This document shows, one piece after another, positions 1 to 7,747 of a DNA stretch of 44,647 nt. Each line of letters begins with the position of its first letter. Positions within the stretch are counted from its first letter, which is position 1. The position numbers were made by a program, and so were the translations under genes. The stretch lies in the NCBI GenBank assembly GCA_902472315.1, contig CABRNM010000013.1:1-44647 (forward strand). Direction: 5' to 3'. This DNA is from an uncultured Collinsella sp. (GTDB lineage Bacteria; Actinomycetota; Coriobacteriia; Coriobacteriales; Coriobacteriaceae). Under the pieces are notes generated by a model, which ran no database searches, was not told where the DNA came from, and was given only the letters and a program-made list of their open reading frames with translations.

Positions 1-11
1 TCTTCCGATCT
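1..11. other. Illumina adapter remnant at contig start
   Basis: The first eleven bases, TCTTCCGATCT, are identical to the 3' end of the standard Illumina TruSeq/Nextera read-1 adapter. A matching remnant in opposite orientation is at the other end of the window. These bases are most likely not genomic. Confidence 0.8.
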
Positions 12-31
12 CAACTTAGGGTGGGATGGGG

Positions 32-526
32 CTAGTGGCGGGATTGGTGGCGGAGCTTGTCGATGGTGGAGTCGGTGCTTCGGCTGCGGGCTTCGGCGGC
101 GCGGTCGCGGGCTTCGGCGGCACGGTCGCGGACTTCGGCAGCGGTTTGGCGCTTGCGACGGTAATCGATCATGCCTTGGATGATGGGCTTGCCAAAGCTC
201 ACGACATCATCGTTGTAGATGGCGGTTCGGGCTGCGAGGAGGCAGTCGGTAAAGTCCATATGGGTCTTGCCAAAGAGTTTGACGGCAAGGGCGACAACGG
301 TGGGCTCGTCGACCATGACGTCATCGAGCAGCCTTTTCAAGGCCGCAGCAATCTCAACGCGGGGAACCTTATAGACGTCGCGCAGCGTGACCACGACGCG
401 CGTGATGATTTCGGGGTAGACGCGAGCGGTGCGTGTGGCGATGACCTTGGCGGCGCGCGGTGACAGAACTTCGTCGTCAAGCAGGTAGCGTAGGATGACG
501 GTCTCGTCGATGATGGTGCTACTCAT
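32..526 (-). CDS. PIN-domain toxin (VapC-like), 164 aa
   Basis: Probable toxin of a type II toxin-antitoxin pair, a putative Mg-dependent ribonuclease. The N-terminus IIDETVILRYLLDD is the usual first strand and helix of PIN proteins with the first acidic residue at D7. A second acidic residue lies near E39 and the DFTD motif at 91-94 supplies the C-terminal acidic pair. The C-terminal 35 residues are an unusual charged tail built from a duplicated RDRAAEA heptad (about 133-146), probably helical. The ATG overlaps the stop of the upstream antitoxin gene, so the two are translationally coupled. The RNA target cannot be read from sequence. The gene ends 20 bases from the adapter remnant but has its own stop codon (TAG), so it appears complete. 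Confidence 0.75.
   Translation of the reverse strand: MSSTIIDETVILRYLLDDEVLSPRAAKVIATRTARVYPEIITRVVVTLRDVYKVPRVEIAAALKRLLDDVMVDEPTVVALAVKLFGKTHMDFTDCLLAARTAIYNDDVVSFGKPIIQGMIDYRRKRQTAAEVRDRAAEARDRAAEARSRSTDSTIDKLRHQSRH
89..130. repeat. 21-bp tandem repeat inside the PIN gene
   Basis: Two near-identical 21-bp units (89-109 and 110-130, one mismatch) plus a degenerate third follow one another. On the minus strand they encode the RDRAAEA heptads of the toxin's C-terminal tail. Because the unit is seven codons, copy-number change would keep the frame. Confidence 0.75.
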
Positions 527-842
527 GGATATCTACTTCCTCGGGACCCAAAATCGAATCGTCGCTTTCTGTAGCAAGGTACTCAATCCAGGCATTGCGC
601 TCCTCGGAGCGGCGATTGGGGTCCCCATATGCTTTGAGCGATCCATAGGCGGCGGTGCCGTCCTTTGAGCGCACGGCGACCGGTTGAAAGGGAAGCTTGC
701 GCATCAAAATGCTCTGCGCGACAAAAAGGCGAACGGCCTCGGCAAGCGATGTGCCCATGGCGTCGTAGAGATGCTCGGCATGCTGCTTGTCTTCCTCGCG
801 AATGCGCACCTGCAGGATGGCTCTTTTTTGAGTCGATGACAT
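519..842 (-). CDS. RelB/DinJ-like ribbon-helix-helix antitoxin, 107 aa
   Basis: Probable antitoxin that would bind the downstream PIN toxin and repress its own operon. The N-terminal part, including KRAILQVRI and the helix GTSLAEAVRLFVAQSI, matches the beta strand and helices of DinJ/RelB ribbon-helix-helix proteins. The C-terminal half is acidic, as expected for a toxin-neutralising tail. The start was chosen at the internal ATG (842) because an AAGGGGG Shine-Dalgarno precedes it; an open frame continues to 908 without such support. The stop overlaps the toxin ATG. An inverted repeat sits over the predicted promoter and could be the autoregulatory operator. Confidence 0.75.
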   Translation of the reverse strand: MSSTQKRAILQVRIREEDKQHAEHLYDAMGTSLAEAVRLFVAQSILMRKLPFQPVAVRSKDGTAAYGSLKAYGDPNRRSEERNAWIEYLATESDDSILGPEEVDIHE

Positions 843-908
843 CACTGGCCCCCTTAATGAGCGTGTAATATAGTCGGTCAAATGCGGCACGTGCCGATAC
901 CAGAGCAT

Positions 909-955
909 CTTATAACTATTACTTTATTTCGCTCAAGTAAATAACCATTAACTTG
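909..955 (-). promoter_or_regulatory. Predicted promoter and operator of the toxin-antitoxin pair
   Basis: On the minus strand TTGAGC (936-931) and TATAAG (914-909) are spaced by 16 bp. Two AT-rich inverted repeats overlap this area: TTACTT/AAGTAA (919-940) and CAAGT/ACTTG (934-955). They are plausible sites for antitoxin binding. Read by eye only. Confidence 0.45.
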
Positions 956-1065
956 AATACAAGCGTAGTACATCCAAAATGAGAGCGCGTAAAAATCTCA
1001 GAGGTGTACGCATGTAATACACTCACCTTTATAGCTTCTAGAGAATAATTCCAACCTGCCAAAAC

Positions 1066-1091
1066 CCCTGCAATACACCCGTATTGCAGGG
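1066..1091. promoter_or_regulatory. Perfect 11-bp dyad upstream of the formate hydrogenlyase locus
   Basis: CCCTGCAATAC and GTATTGCAGGG form a perfect inverted repeat around ACCC. No T-run follows, so it is not a typical terminator. It lies in the 428-bp gap between the divergent antitoxin and HydN-like genes, about 180 bp before the latter, which suits an operator for a regulator of the operon. It does not resemble the E. coli FhlA site I recall. The rest of 956-1065 holds only a short GTGTA/TACAC dyad (1004-1022) that I can point to. Confidence 0.5.
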
Positions 1092-1154
1092 CCTATGCTC
1101 AAGTTTGCCACCTGCAACTGCGTATATTTAGCCTGTATATCGTTGGAGGAACTC

Positions 1155-1246
1155 TATCGAAGCGCCTGTTTCGCCGCATGCGCTTCGATACGCCGATGCC
1201 GGACCACGGGCGGTCCGGGGCAACGTCGACAGGGTCTCTCCGGCAT
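1155..1246 (+). promoter_or_regulatory. Structured 5' leader of the hydN-fdhF operon
   Basis: Three strong pairings can be read in the leader. TATCGAAGCGC (1155-1165) pairs with GCGCTTCGATA (1180-1190). CCGGACC (1199-1205) pairs with GGTCCGG (1212-1218). ATGCCGGA (1196-1203) pairs with TCCGGCAT (1239-1246). The last two are mutually exclusive, and the third ends close to the GGAGGG ribosome site (1255-1260). This arrangement could form a switch or attenuator. I do not recognise a named riboswitch consensus in it. Confidence 0.45.
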
Positions 1247-1270
1247 GGGATTCAGGAGGGAGTGAACAAC

Positions 1271-1789
1271 ATGGGCAATAAACGAGTCGTGGCTGATTCT
1301 TCACGCTGCATTGGGTGCCAAACCTGTATGGCGGCGTGCATCGAGGCACACGATATTCCCGGCAACATCGCCGCACCTCGCTTGCGCGTAACGCGCACCT
1401 ACGAGATTTCCGCGCCGGTGGCATGTCACCACTGCGAGGACGCTCCGTGCGCCAAGGCCTGTCCTACGGGCGCCTTGTTCTTTGATCCAAAGAACCATCG
1501 CATCGGCGTCAACGAGGACAACTGCATCGGTTGCAAGAGCTGCGTCATGGCATGCCCCTTTGGCGCCGTGAGCGTGGCGACCACGCAGGTCCCCGTCTTG
1601 ATGGGCGACGTGCGCGTGGGTTCGCAGACTAAGAGCTTCGTGCTCAAGTGCGACCTGTGCGTGGACCGTCCCGGCGGTCCGGCGTGTGCCGAGGCGTGTC
1701 CGACCAAGGGCCTCACCCTGGTAGACGAGGAGCGTCTGGCAGAACTGACTGCCGAGCGTGCCCGCGCCACCATCGAAAACGAGGCGTAA
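1271..1789 (+). CDS. HydN/HycB-like 4x[4Fe-4S] ferredoxin, 172 aa
   Basis: Electron-transfer protein likely to carry electrons from formate dehydrogenase H. Cysteine motifs for four [4Fe-4S] clusters are visible in order: CIGCQTCMAAC, CHHCEDAPCAKACP, CIGCKSCVMACP and CDLCV...CAEACP. Length and motif order match E. coli HydN (175 aa). The start is set at ATG 1271 because GGAGGG lies 10 bases upstream; longer frames lack such a site. It is followed 74 bases later by fdhF, so it is probably the dedicated partner of that enzyme, while the second ferredoxin further on would be the hydrogenase-side HyfA. There is no signal peptide, so it is cytoplasmic. Confidence 0.85.
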   Translation: MGNKRVVADSSRCIGCQTCMAACIEAHDIPGNIAAPRLRVTRTYEISAPVACHHCEDAPCAKACPTGALFFDPKNHRIGVNEDNCIGCKSCVMACPFGAVSVATTQVPVLMGDVRVGSQTKSFVLKCDLCVDRPGGPACAEACPTKGLTLVDEERLAELTAERARATIENEA

Positions 1790-1863
1790 GCGTCGGGCGA
1801 CAGGCCCAATGATTGTCAAATAAGTACCGAGTATTCGGTAGCAGAGAAAGGAAGGAGGGTGTC

Positions 1864-4086
1864 ATGGAGAAGCATAAAGTGATCTGCCCGTACTGCGGCG
1901 CCGGTTGCCAGTTTAACCTCTTGGTCCAAAACGGCCAGGTCGTGGGTACCGAACCGCTCAACGGCATCACCAATCAGGGCGAGCTGTGCCTTAAGGGCAT
2001 GAGCGGCTACGACTTCATCAACGACACCAAGATCTTGACTCCTCGCGTACTGCACCCGATGATCCGCCGCACTAAGGGCGCGGATCTTGAGCGCGTAAGC
2101 TGGGACGAGGCACTGGATTTCACCGCATCTAAGATGCAGGCCATAATTGACGAATATGGTCCTAACGCCGTCATGACCACCGGCTCCTCGCGAGGCGGCG
2201 GCAATGAGGCGAATTACGTCATGCAGAAGTTTACGCGTGCGTGCATCGGCACCCACAGCGTAGACAACTGCGCCCGTACTTGACACGGCCCTACTGTCCT
2301 CGGTCTGATGGACACGGTTGGTTCAGGTTGCATGTCATGCTCCATCCCCGGTATGGAGGATGCGGGCTGCATTTTCCTCTTCGGCTATAACCCTGCCGAT
2401 TCGCACCCCATCGTCGCAAGGCGTATCGTGCGAGCCAAAGAAAAGGGTTGCAAGATCATCGTCGCCGATCCGCGCCATATCGAAACCGCGCGTATCGCCG
2501 ATCTCTACCTTCCGATCAAGAACGGTTGCAACGTCGCGTTCCTCAACGCCTTTGCCAACTGCTTGGTCAACGATGGCCTCTACGACAAGGAATTCGTCGC
2601 CGAGCACACGAACGGCTTTGACGAGTGGTGGGAGACCATCAAGAACTACACTCCCGAATCCGTACAGGACATCACGGGTGTTGAGCCCGCGTTGATCCAC
2701 CAAGCTGCCGAGATGTACGCCACGGCGAAGCCCTCTGCCATCATTGGCTGGGGCATGGGCGTATGCCAGCAGAAGCAGAACCTGAAGACGGTGCACACCA
2801 TCGCCTCCATCGCCTGTGTTGCCGGCCAGATCGGCAAACCCAATTCCGGCCTCGCGCCCGTGCGTGGTCAGAACAACGTCCAGGGCTCCTGCGATATGGG
2901 CATGCTGCCCAACCTGTACCCTGGCTACCAGAAGGTCACCGACCCGGCAGTGCGCGCCAAGTTTGCCAAGGCTTGGGGCGTGCCCGAGGAAAAGCTCCCG
3001 CTCGAGGAGGGCTATAAGCTCACCGACCTGGGCCACCTGGTCGACGAGGGCAAGGTGCACTGCTTCTACAACTACGGCGAGGACCCGGTGCAGACCGAGC
3101 CCGATTCGGCCGGTATGCGCAAGACGCTCTCCGAGTTGGATCTGTTCATTTGCCAGGACATCTTTATGACGCAGACGACCATGCTCGCCGACGTCATCCT
3201 GCCTGCCACCTCTTGGGGCGAGCACGAGGGTGTCTTTACCGCATCCGATCGTAGCTTCCAGCACTTTGACGCGGCTGTTCCGCCCAAGGGCGAGTGCCGT
3301 CACGACTGGGAGATCTTCGCGGACCTGTCCACGCGCATGGGCTATCCCATGCACTACGACAACACCGAGCAGATCTGGAACGAGTGCATTAGCCTGTGCC
3401 CCAACTTTGTGGGCGCGACCTACGAGAAGATGGCTCCCGAGGGCGGTTACGCCCAGTGGCCCGTCAAGAGCACCGATGTGAACGACCACGGTACGCCCGA
3501 CATGTTCGCTGGTGGCAAGTTCACCACCAAGGACGGCCGCGCCAACCTGATGGCGCACGACTGGGAGGCACCCTCCGAGCTTCCCGACGATGAGTACCCG
3601 CTCATCCTGTGCACCGTCCGCGAGGTCGGCCACTACAGCTGCCGCTCGATGACCGGCAACTGCAAGACGCTGGCGCTGCTCGCCGACGAGCCCGGCTTTG
3701 TCCGTATGAATCCCGCGGACGCCCAGGCGCGCGGCATCAAGAATGGCGACATCGTCTCGATTCACAGCCGCCGCGGCCAGGTATACAGCCGCGCCGACGT
3801 GAGCGATCGCATCAACAAGGGCACGGTCTACATGACCTACCAGTGGTGGATCGGCAAGTGCAACGAGCTGACCATTCACAAGGTCGACCCGGTCTCGCAT
3901 ACGCCCGAGGACAAGTTCTCCGCCTGCCAGGTCGACGCTATCGCCGACCAGGTCTGGGCCGAGGGCGAGGTGGAGCGTCAGTACACCGAGCTCAAGCAGG
4001 CTCTGGTGGACGCCGCCGCTCCCCAGGACGTTGAGCCCGGCGCCGCCAAGTTCGACGACGAGACGCACGTGAATCAAATCGTGTAG
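1864..4086 (+). CDS. fdhF: Formate dehydrogenase H, selenocysteine-containing, 740 aa
   Basis: Oxidises formate to CO2 with a bis-MGD molybdenum (or tungsten) cofactor. The in-frame TGA at 2281-2283 is residue 140, the Sec position of E. coli FdhF, in the context CART-U-HGP. The N-terminus binds one [4Fe-4S] cluster through C8, C11, C15 and C42. Downstream are GYNPADSHPI and the molydopterin dinucleotide-binding domain near the C-terminus (GHYSCRSMTGNC region). Conventional gene callers would split this gene at the TGA into a 139-residue piece and a 592-codon piece; frame and homology run straight through. The start follows AAGGAAGGAGGG. A bacterial SECIS hairpin follows the UGA directly. Upstream is a HydN-like ferredoxin, downstream the Hyf hydrogenase genes, giving a formate hydrogenlyase. 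Confidence 0.95.
2281..2314 (+). promoter_or_regulatory. Selenocysteine UGA codon and bacterial SECIS element
   Basis: The UGA at 2281-2283 is followed by a hairpin with stem TGTCC (2295-2299) and GGACA (2310-2314) and apical loop TCGGTCTGAT. The loop motif GGUCUG begins 18 nt after the UGA, the same distance as in E. coli fdhF, where this part is bound by SelB. The UGA-proximal bases CACGGCCC are also the same as in E. coli. Confidence 0.9.
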
Positions 4087-4107
4087 TCCCGTTCTCGTTG
4101 GCTTTTT

Positions 4108-4150
4108 GGGCCGGGCGTCCCGTACGTTCGGGAGCCCGGCCCGTTATTTT
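4108..4150 (+). terminator. Terminator-like hairpin between fdhF and hyfA
   Basis: GGGCCGGGC (4108-4116) pairs with GCCCGGCCC (4134-4142), continued inward by TCCCG/CGGGA after one bulged G, followed by GTTATTTT. It may end the hydN-fdhF transcript partly, allowing fdhF to be expressed more than the hyf genes. The T-run is interrupted, so read-through is plausible. Confidence 0.7.
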
Positions 4151-4164
4151 GAAAGGAAGTGGGG

Positions 4165-4782
4165 ATGAACCGCTTCATCGACATCAACCCGGAGAGGTGC
4201 ATCGGCTGCGGAACATGCCAGTCCGCCTGTGCCGACGCCCACCGGATGCAGGGTCTTCAGGATACGCCGCGCCTGGCGCTCGTGAAGACCGGCGGTATTT
4301 CGGCCGCCCTTGCCTGCCACCATTGCGAGGGTGCCCCCTGCGCCGAGGTTTGCCCGGTGAATGCCATCGAGCACGATGGCGATCGCATCCACGTCAAGGA
4401 GCAGGAGTGCATCGGGTGCAGACTGTGCGCCATCGCGTGCCCCTTCGGAGCCATCCATCCCGATGGCACGTCTATCGCCGGTGTCGCAGGCATGTGCGAC
4501 CCGACGCCTTCGTATCCTAAGTCCCTGAGCAGCCTGCTTACGTGGGCTCCCGGCCAGTACACCTGCGCTGTCAAGTGCGACCTGTGCGCCTTCGATCCGG
4601 ACGGCCCGCATTGTGTGGCGGCGTGCCCCACCAAGGCACTGACCGTCATGGGCGGCGCGGCCGATCGCGAGCTCGACGAGGCCAAGCGCCTGCGCTCGAT
4701 CGAAAACGGTCCGGTCGTCGACGTTACCGCTGTGGCCCAGGGCCTGTCCGAGAAAGCAGAAGGGAGCGTAAACAATGGATAG
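4165..4782 (+). CDS. hyfA: HyfA-type hydrogenase-4 ferredoxin subunit, 205 aa
   Basis: Electron-transfer subunit of the formate hydrogenlyase, bridging formate dehydrogenase and the hydrogenase. Cysteine motifs CIGCGTCQSAC, CHHCEGAPCAEVCP, CIGCRLCAIACP and CDLCA...CVAACP predict four [4Fe-4S] clusters. The length equals that of E. coli HyfA (205 aa). ATG 4165 was chosen over an in-frame GTG six bases upstream because AAAGGA lies at a suitable distance. The end overlaps hyfB by eight bases, so the two are probably coupled. It is a paralogue of the ferredoxin at 1271 but has a longer segment before the last cluster. Confidence 0.88.
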   Translation: MNRFIDINPERCIGCGTCQSACADAHRMQGLQDTPRLALVKTGGISAALACHHCEGAPCAEVCPVNAIEHDGDRIHVKEQECIGCRLCAIACPFGAIHPDGTSIAGVAGMCDPTPSYPKSLSSLLTWAPGQYTCAVKCDLCAFDPDGPHCVAACPTKALTVMGGAADRELDEAKRLRSIENGPVVDVTAVAQGLSEKAEGSVNNG

Positions 4783-6793
4783 CATGACGCTGTTTATCGC
4801 ATCGCTTGCCGTCTCGTGCATCGGTGCGCTCGCCTCAGTTCTGCTGATCAAGGCCGATAACGCCGCCAAGACCGCCGGCTGCCTTATCGGCGCCGTCGCC
4901 GCGGTGCTTTCGTTTGTGGCCGGTATCCAGGCCGTGCTGGGCGATGTCACGTCGGTCGACACCATCGTGTTTTTCCCGTTTGCCCATTTCCAGCTGCTGC
5001 TCAATCAGCTGTCCGGCCTGTTCGTGGCACTCATCTCGGTGCTCGCGTTTGCCGGTTCGATCTACGGCCTCAACTACTTTGATGAGTACCCGGGCAAAAA
5101 GGGCCGCGCCGGCTTCTTCTTTAACACCTTCGTGGCGTCCATGATGCTCGTCATCACCGCCGACAACGTGTTTTGGTTCCTGGTCGCCTTTGAGCTCATG
5201 TCGCTGACCTCGTACTTCCTGGTCGTGATCGAGGAGAAAGAGAACTCCATCCATGGCGGTTGGCTCTACTTTGTGATCGCGCACGTGGGCTTTGTGCTCA
5301 TTATGGCGAGCTTCCTCACCATGACCAACTTCGCCGGCGGCTCGTTTGCCTTTGCGGATTTCCGCGCTACGCAGTTTAGCCCCGCGGTCGCATCCGTGTG
5401 CTTCGTGCTCGCCTTCTTTGGCTTTGGCGCCAAGGCCGGTATCATCCCGCTGCACGGCTGGCTGCCCAAGGCACATCCCGAGGCGCCGTCCAACGTGTCG
5501 GCCCTCATGTCCGGCGGCATGATCAAGATCGGTATCTTCGGCATCCTCAAGGTGGGCCTCGACCTGCTCTCCGCCTCGGGCGTTCAGGTCTGGTGGGGCC
5601 TTATGGTCATGGTCTTCGGTGCGATCTCGTCGGTCCTCGGCGTGGCCTTCGCCCTGCAGGAGCATGACATCAAGCGCCTGCTGGCCTATCACTCCGTCGA
5701 GAACATCGGCATCATTCTGCTCGGCGTCGGCGCCTCCATGGCCGCCATGGCGCTCAACTCGGTCGGCATCGCCGTCCTGGCTCTGATGGCCGCCCTCTAC
5801 CACACGTTTAACCACGCGATGTTTAAGGGCGAGCTGTTCTTGGGCGCCGGTGCACTGCTGTACTCCACGGGTACGCGCAATATGGAGAAGATGGGCGGCC
5901 TGTTCCGTCGTATGCCGGCAACGGCCATCTGCTTCCTCATTGGTGCGCTGGCCATCTCGGCCATCCCGCCCTTCAACGGCTTTGTGTCCGAGTGGTTTAC
6001 CTACCAGTCGCTGTTCAACGCCGCCATGCAGGGCGACAAGGCCGTTATGATCGTGGCAGTGTTCGCTGCCGTCGCACTTGCCATTACCGGCGCGCTGGCT
6101 GTCACTTGCTTCGTCAAGGCCTATGGCGTCTCCTTTGCCTCCGCGCCCCGCTCCGAGGCCGCGGCCAATGCCAAGGAGGTTCCCGCCCCCATGGTGTTTG
6201 CGCAGGGCCTGCTCGCGGCCATCTGCGTCGTGCTGGGCATTGGCGCTCCCGTGATCGCGCCCGTGCTGGTCGATGTCGCCGCGTCCGTGCTGCATCCGTA
6301 CGGTGGCGTGTTTGCCGCCGAGGGCATGGAGCTCATGAACCAGTACTCCGGCGCTGCCACCTCCACGCCCGCGATCGCCATTGCGCTCGTGGTGCTCGTC
6401 GGCCTTGCCTGCGGTTATCGCAAGCTCAAGACCGTCGGCAAGGTGCAGAAGTCCCAGCCGTGGGCATGCGGCTATGCTCCCAACGAGCATATGCCCGTCG
6501 TGGCCACGACCTTTGCCTCCGAGGTGTCCTGGTTTATGCAGCCGCTCTACACGCTGCGTGACCGCTGCACGGCCGTCTGCTGGTCCATCGCGCACTTCTT
6601 CCAGAAGCTCACCGGTGTGGCCGAGGCTGTGGAGCCCGTACCCGACAAGGTCCTCGTCGATGCCCCGCATAAGGGTGTCGAGAAGCTCGCCGACCTCGCG
6701 ACTAAGCTCGAGGGCGGCAACTACAGCATCTATATCTGCTACATCGTCGCGGCACTCGTGGTGTTCCTCGTGCTCGCCGTGCAAATGGGTTAA
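4775..6793 (+). CDS. hyfB: HyfB, antiporter-like membrane subunit, 672 aa
   Basis: Polytopic inner-membrane subunit of the hydrogenase-4 complex, related to HycC and to the NuoL/M/N antiporter-like subunits of complex I. Long hydrophobic stretches run through the protein. The conserved proton-channel segment is seen around FGAKAGIIPLHGWLPKAHPE (about residues 219-238), with further family segments EHDIKRLLAYHSVENIG and YHTFNHAMFKG. Length equals that of E. coli HyfB (672 aa). A C-terminal transmembrane helix follows a loop of about 150 residues. It starts inside hyfA and precedes hyfC by 12 bases. With hyfD and hyfF it gives three antiporter-like subunits, the hallmark of Hyf over the simpler Hyc complex. 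Confidence 0.92.
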   Translation: MDSMTLFIASLAVSCIGALASVLLIKADNAAKTAGCLIGAVAAVLSFVAGIQAVLGDVTSVDTIVFFPFAHFQLLLNQLSGLFVALISVLAFAGSIYGLNYFDEYPGKKGRAGFFFNTFVASMMLVITADNVFWFLVAFELMSLTSYFLVVIEEKENSIHGGWLYFVIAHVGFVLIMASFLTMTNFAGGSFAFADFRATQFSPAVASVCFVLAFFGFGAKAGIIPLHGWLPKAHPEAPSNVSALMSGGMIKIGIFGILKVGLDLLSASGVQVWWGLMVMVFGAISSVLGVAFALQEHDIKRLLAYHSVENIGIILLGVGASMAAMALNSVGIAVLALMAALYHTFNHAMFKGELFLGAGALLYSTGTRNMEKMGGLFRRMPATAICFLIGALAISAIPPFNGFVSEWFTYQSLFNAAMQGDKAVMIVAVFAAVALAITGALAVTCFVKAYGVSFASAPRSEAAANAKEVPAPMVFAQGLLAAICVVLGIGAPVIAPVLVDVAASVLHPYGGVFAAEGMELMNQYSGAATSTPAIAIALVVLVGLACGYRKLKTVGKVQKSQPWACGYAPNEHMPVVATTFASEVSWFMQPLYTLRDRCTAVCWSIAHFFQKLTGVAEAVEPVPDKVLVDAPHKGVEKLADLATKLEGGNYSIYICYIVAALVVFLVLAVQMG

Positions 6794-6805
6794 GGAGGGG
6801 AGAGC

Positions 6806-7732
6806 ATGAACAACATCGTACTTGCCGTTCTGCAGGGCGTGGTCGTTATGGCCGTCGCGCCGTTCTTCTCCGGTCTCGGTCGCGTTATCCGCGCCAAGAT
6901 GCACAACCGTCGCGGCCCCAGCATCATGCAGGACTACCGCGACCTGGCCAAGCTCTTTGCGCGCCCCGAGTCCCAGAGCGAGGACGCGAGCTTTGCGCTG
7001 CGCATTATGCCGCCGCTGTTCTTCGCCGTCGCCTTTATGCTCGCGATGGGTCTGCCGCTCTTTACGGCACAAAGCCCCATCCCGGTCTTTGGTGACGCCA
7101 TCACCATCATGTACAGCCTGGCGCTCGCCCGCTTCTTCTTCGCCCTCTGCGGTGTGGATTCGTCCAACGCCTACGCCGGTATCGGCGGCGTCCGCGAGCT
7201 GCTCATGAGCGTGCTCATCGAGCCGTCCATGCTGCTGGCGCTGTTTGCCGCCGCCCTGGTGTGCGGCTCCACCGACATCGCCACCATGGGTCAGCACATC
7301 ATGACGGGTGCCATCGACGCGCCGGTCGCCGTGATCCTCGCCGGCATCGCCTTTGCGATTGCCTGCTACATGGAACTCGGCAAGCTGCCGTTTGACCAGG
7401 CCGAGGCCGAGCAGGAGCTCCAGGAAGGTCCGCTCGCCGAGCTTTCCGGCCCGTCGCTCGCCATGGCCAAGCTTGCCATGTCCATGAAGCAGGTCCTGGT
7501 CGTCGCCTGGTTCTGCGCGATCTTCGTCCCCTGGGGCGAGCCCGTGACCGTGGGTATCGCGGCCGTTCTGGGCGCGGTCATCTTCCTGGTGAAGTGCCTG
7601 GTCGACTTTGTCGTGTGCGGCGTGATCGAGAACTCCTGCTCGCGCTCGCGTTTTAAGGTGCTTGGCAATCAGACCTGGGCCGTCGTGGGCATCGCCGTTT
7701 TGGCGTTTGTCTTCGTGGTCGTCGGCGTGTAG
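6806..7732 (+). CDS. hyfC: HyfC, NuoH-like membrane subunit, 308 aa
   Basis: Membrane subunit anchoring the peripheral hydrogenase arm, related to HycD and NuoH. Diagnostic segments are the N-terminal KMHNRRGPSIMQDYRDLAK and the charged loop ELGKLPFDQAEAEQELQEGP, which corresponds to the acidic NuoH loop at the peripheral-arm interface. About eight hydrophobic helices are visible. The ribosome site AAGGAGGGGAG is strong. It lies 12 bases after hyfB and 15 before hyfD within an uninterrupted operon. Length is close to E. coli HyfC. Confidence 0.9.
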   Translation: MNNIVLAVLQGVVVMAVAPFFSGLGRVIRAKMHNRRGPSIMQDYRDLAKLFARPESQSEDASFALRIMPPLFFAVAFMLAMGLPLFTAQSPIPVFGDAITIMYSLALARFFFALCGVDSSNAYAGIGGVRELLMSVLIEPSMLLALFAAALVCGSTDIATMGQHIMTGAIDAPVAVILAGIAFAIACYMELGKLPFDQAEAEQELQEGPLAELSGPSLAMAKLAMSMKQVLVVAWFCAIFVPWGEPVTVGIAAVLGAVIFLVKCLVDFVVCGVIENSCSRSRFKVLGNQTWAVVGIAVLAFVFVVVGV

Positions 7733-7747
7733 GAGAAGGGAGAAACA

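Noticed and set aside
1141..1270. Known molybdenum-cofactor riboswitch before hydN-fdhF
   Set aside because: The gene context fits, but I could not match a Moco RNA consensus, so it is reported only as an unassigned structured leader.
2281..2283. In-frame TGA splitting the formate dehydrogenase, as a possible pseudogene
   Set aside because: It is at the known Sec140 position, is followed by a correctly spaced SECIS hairpin, and selA, selB and selC are nearby.
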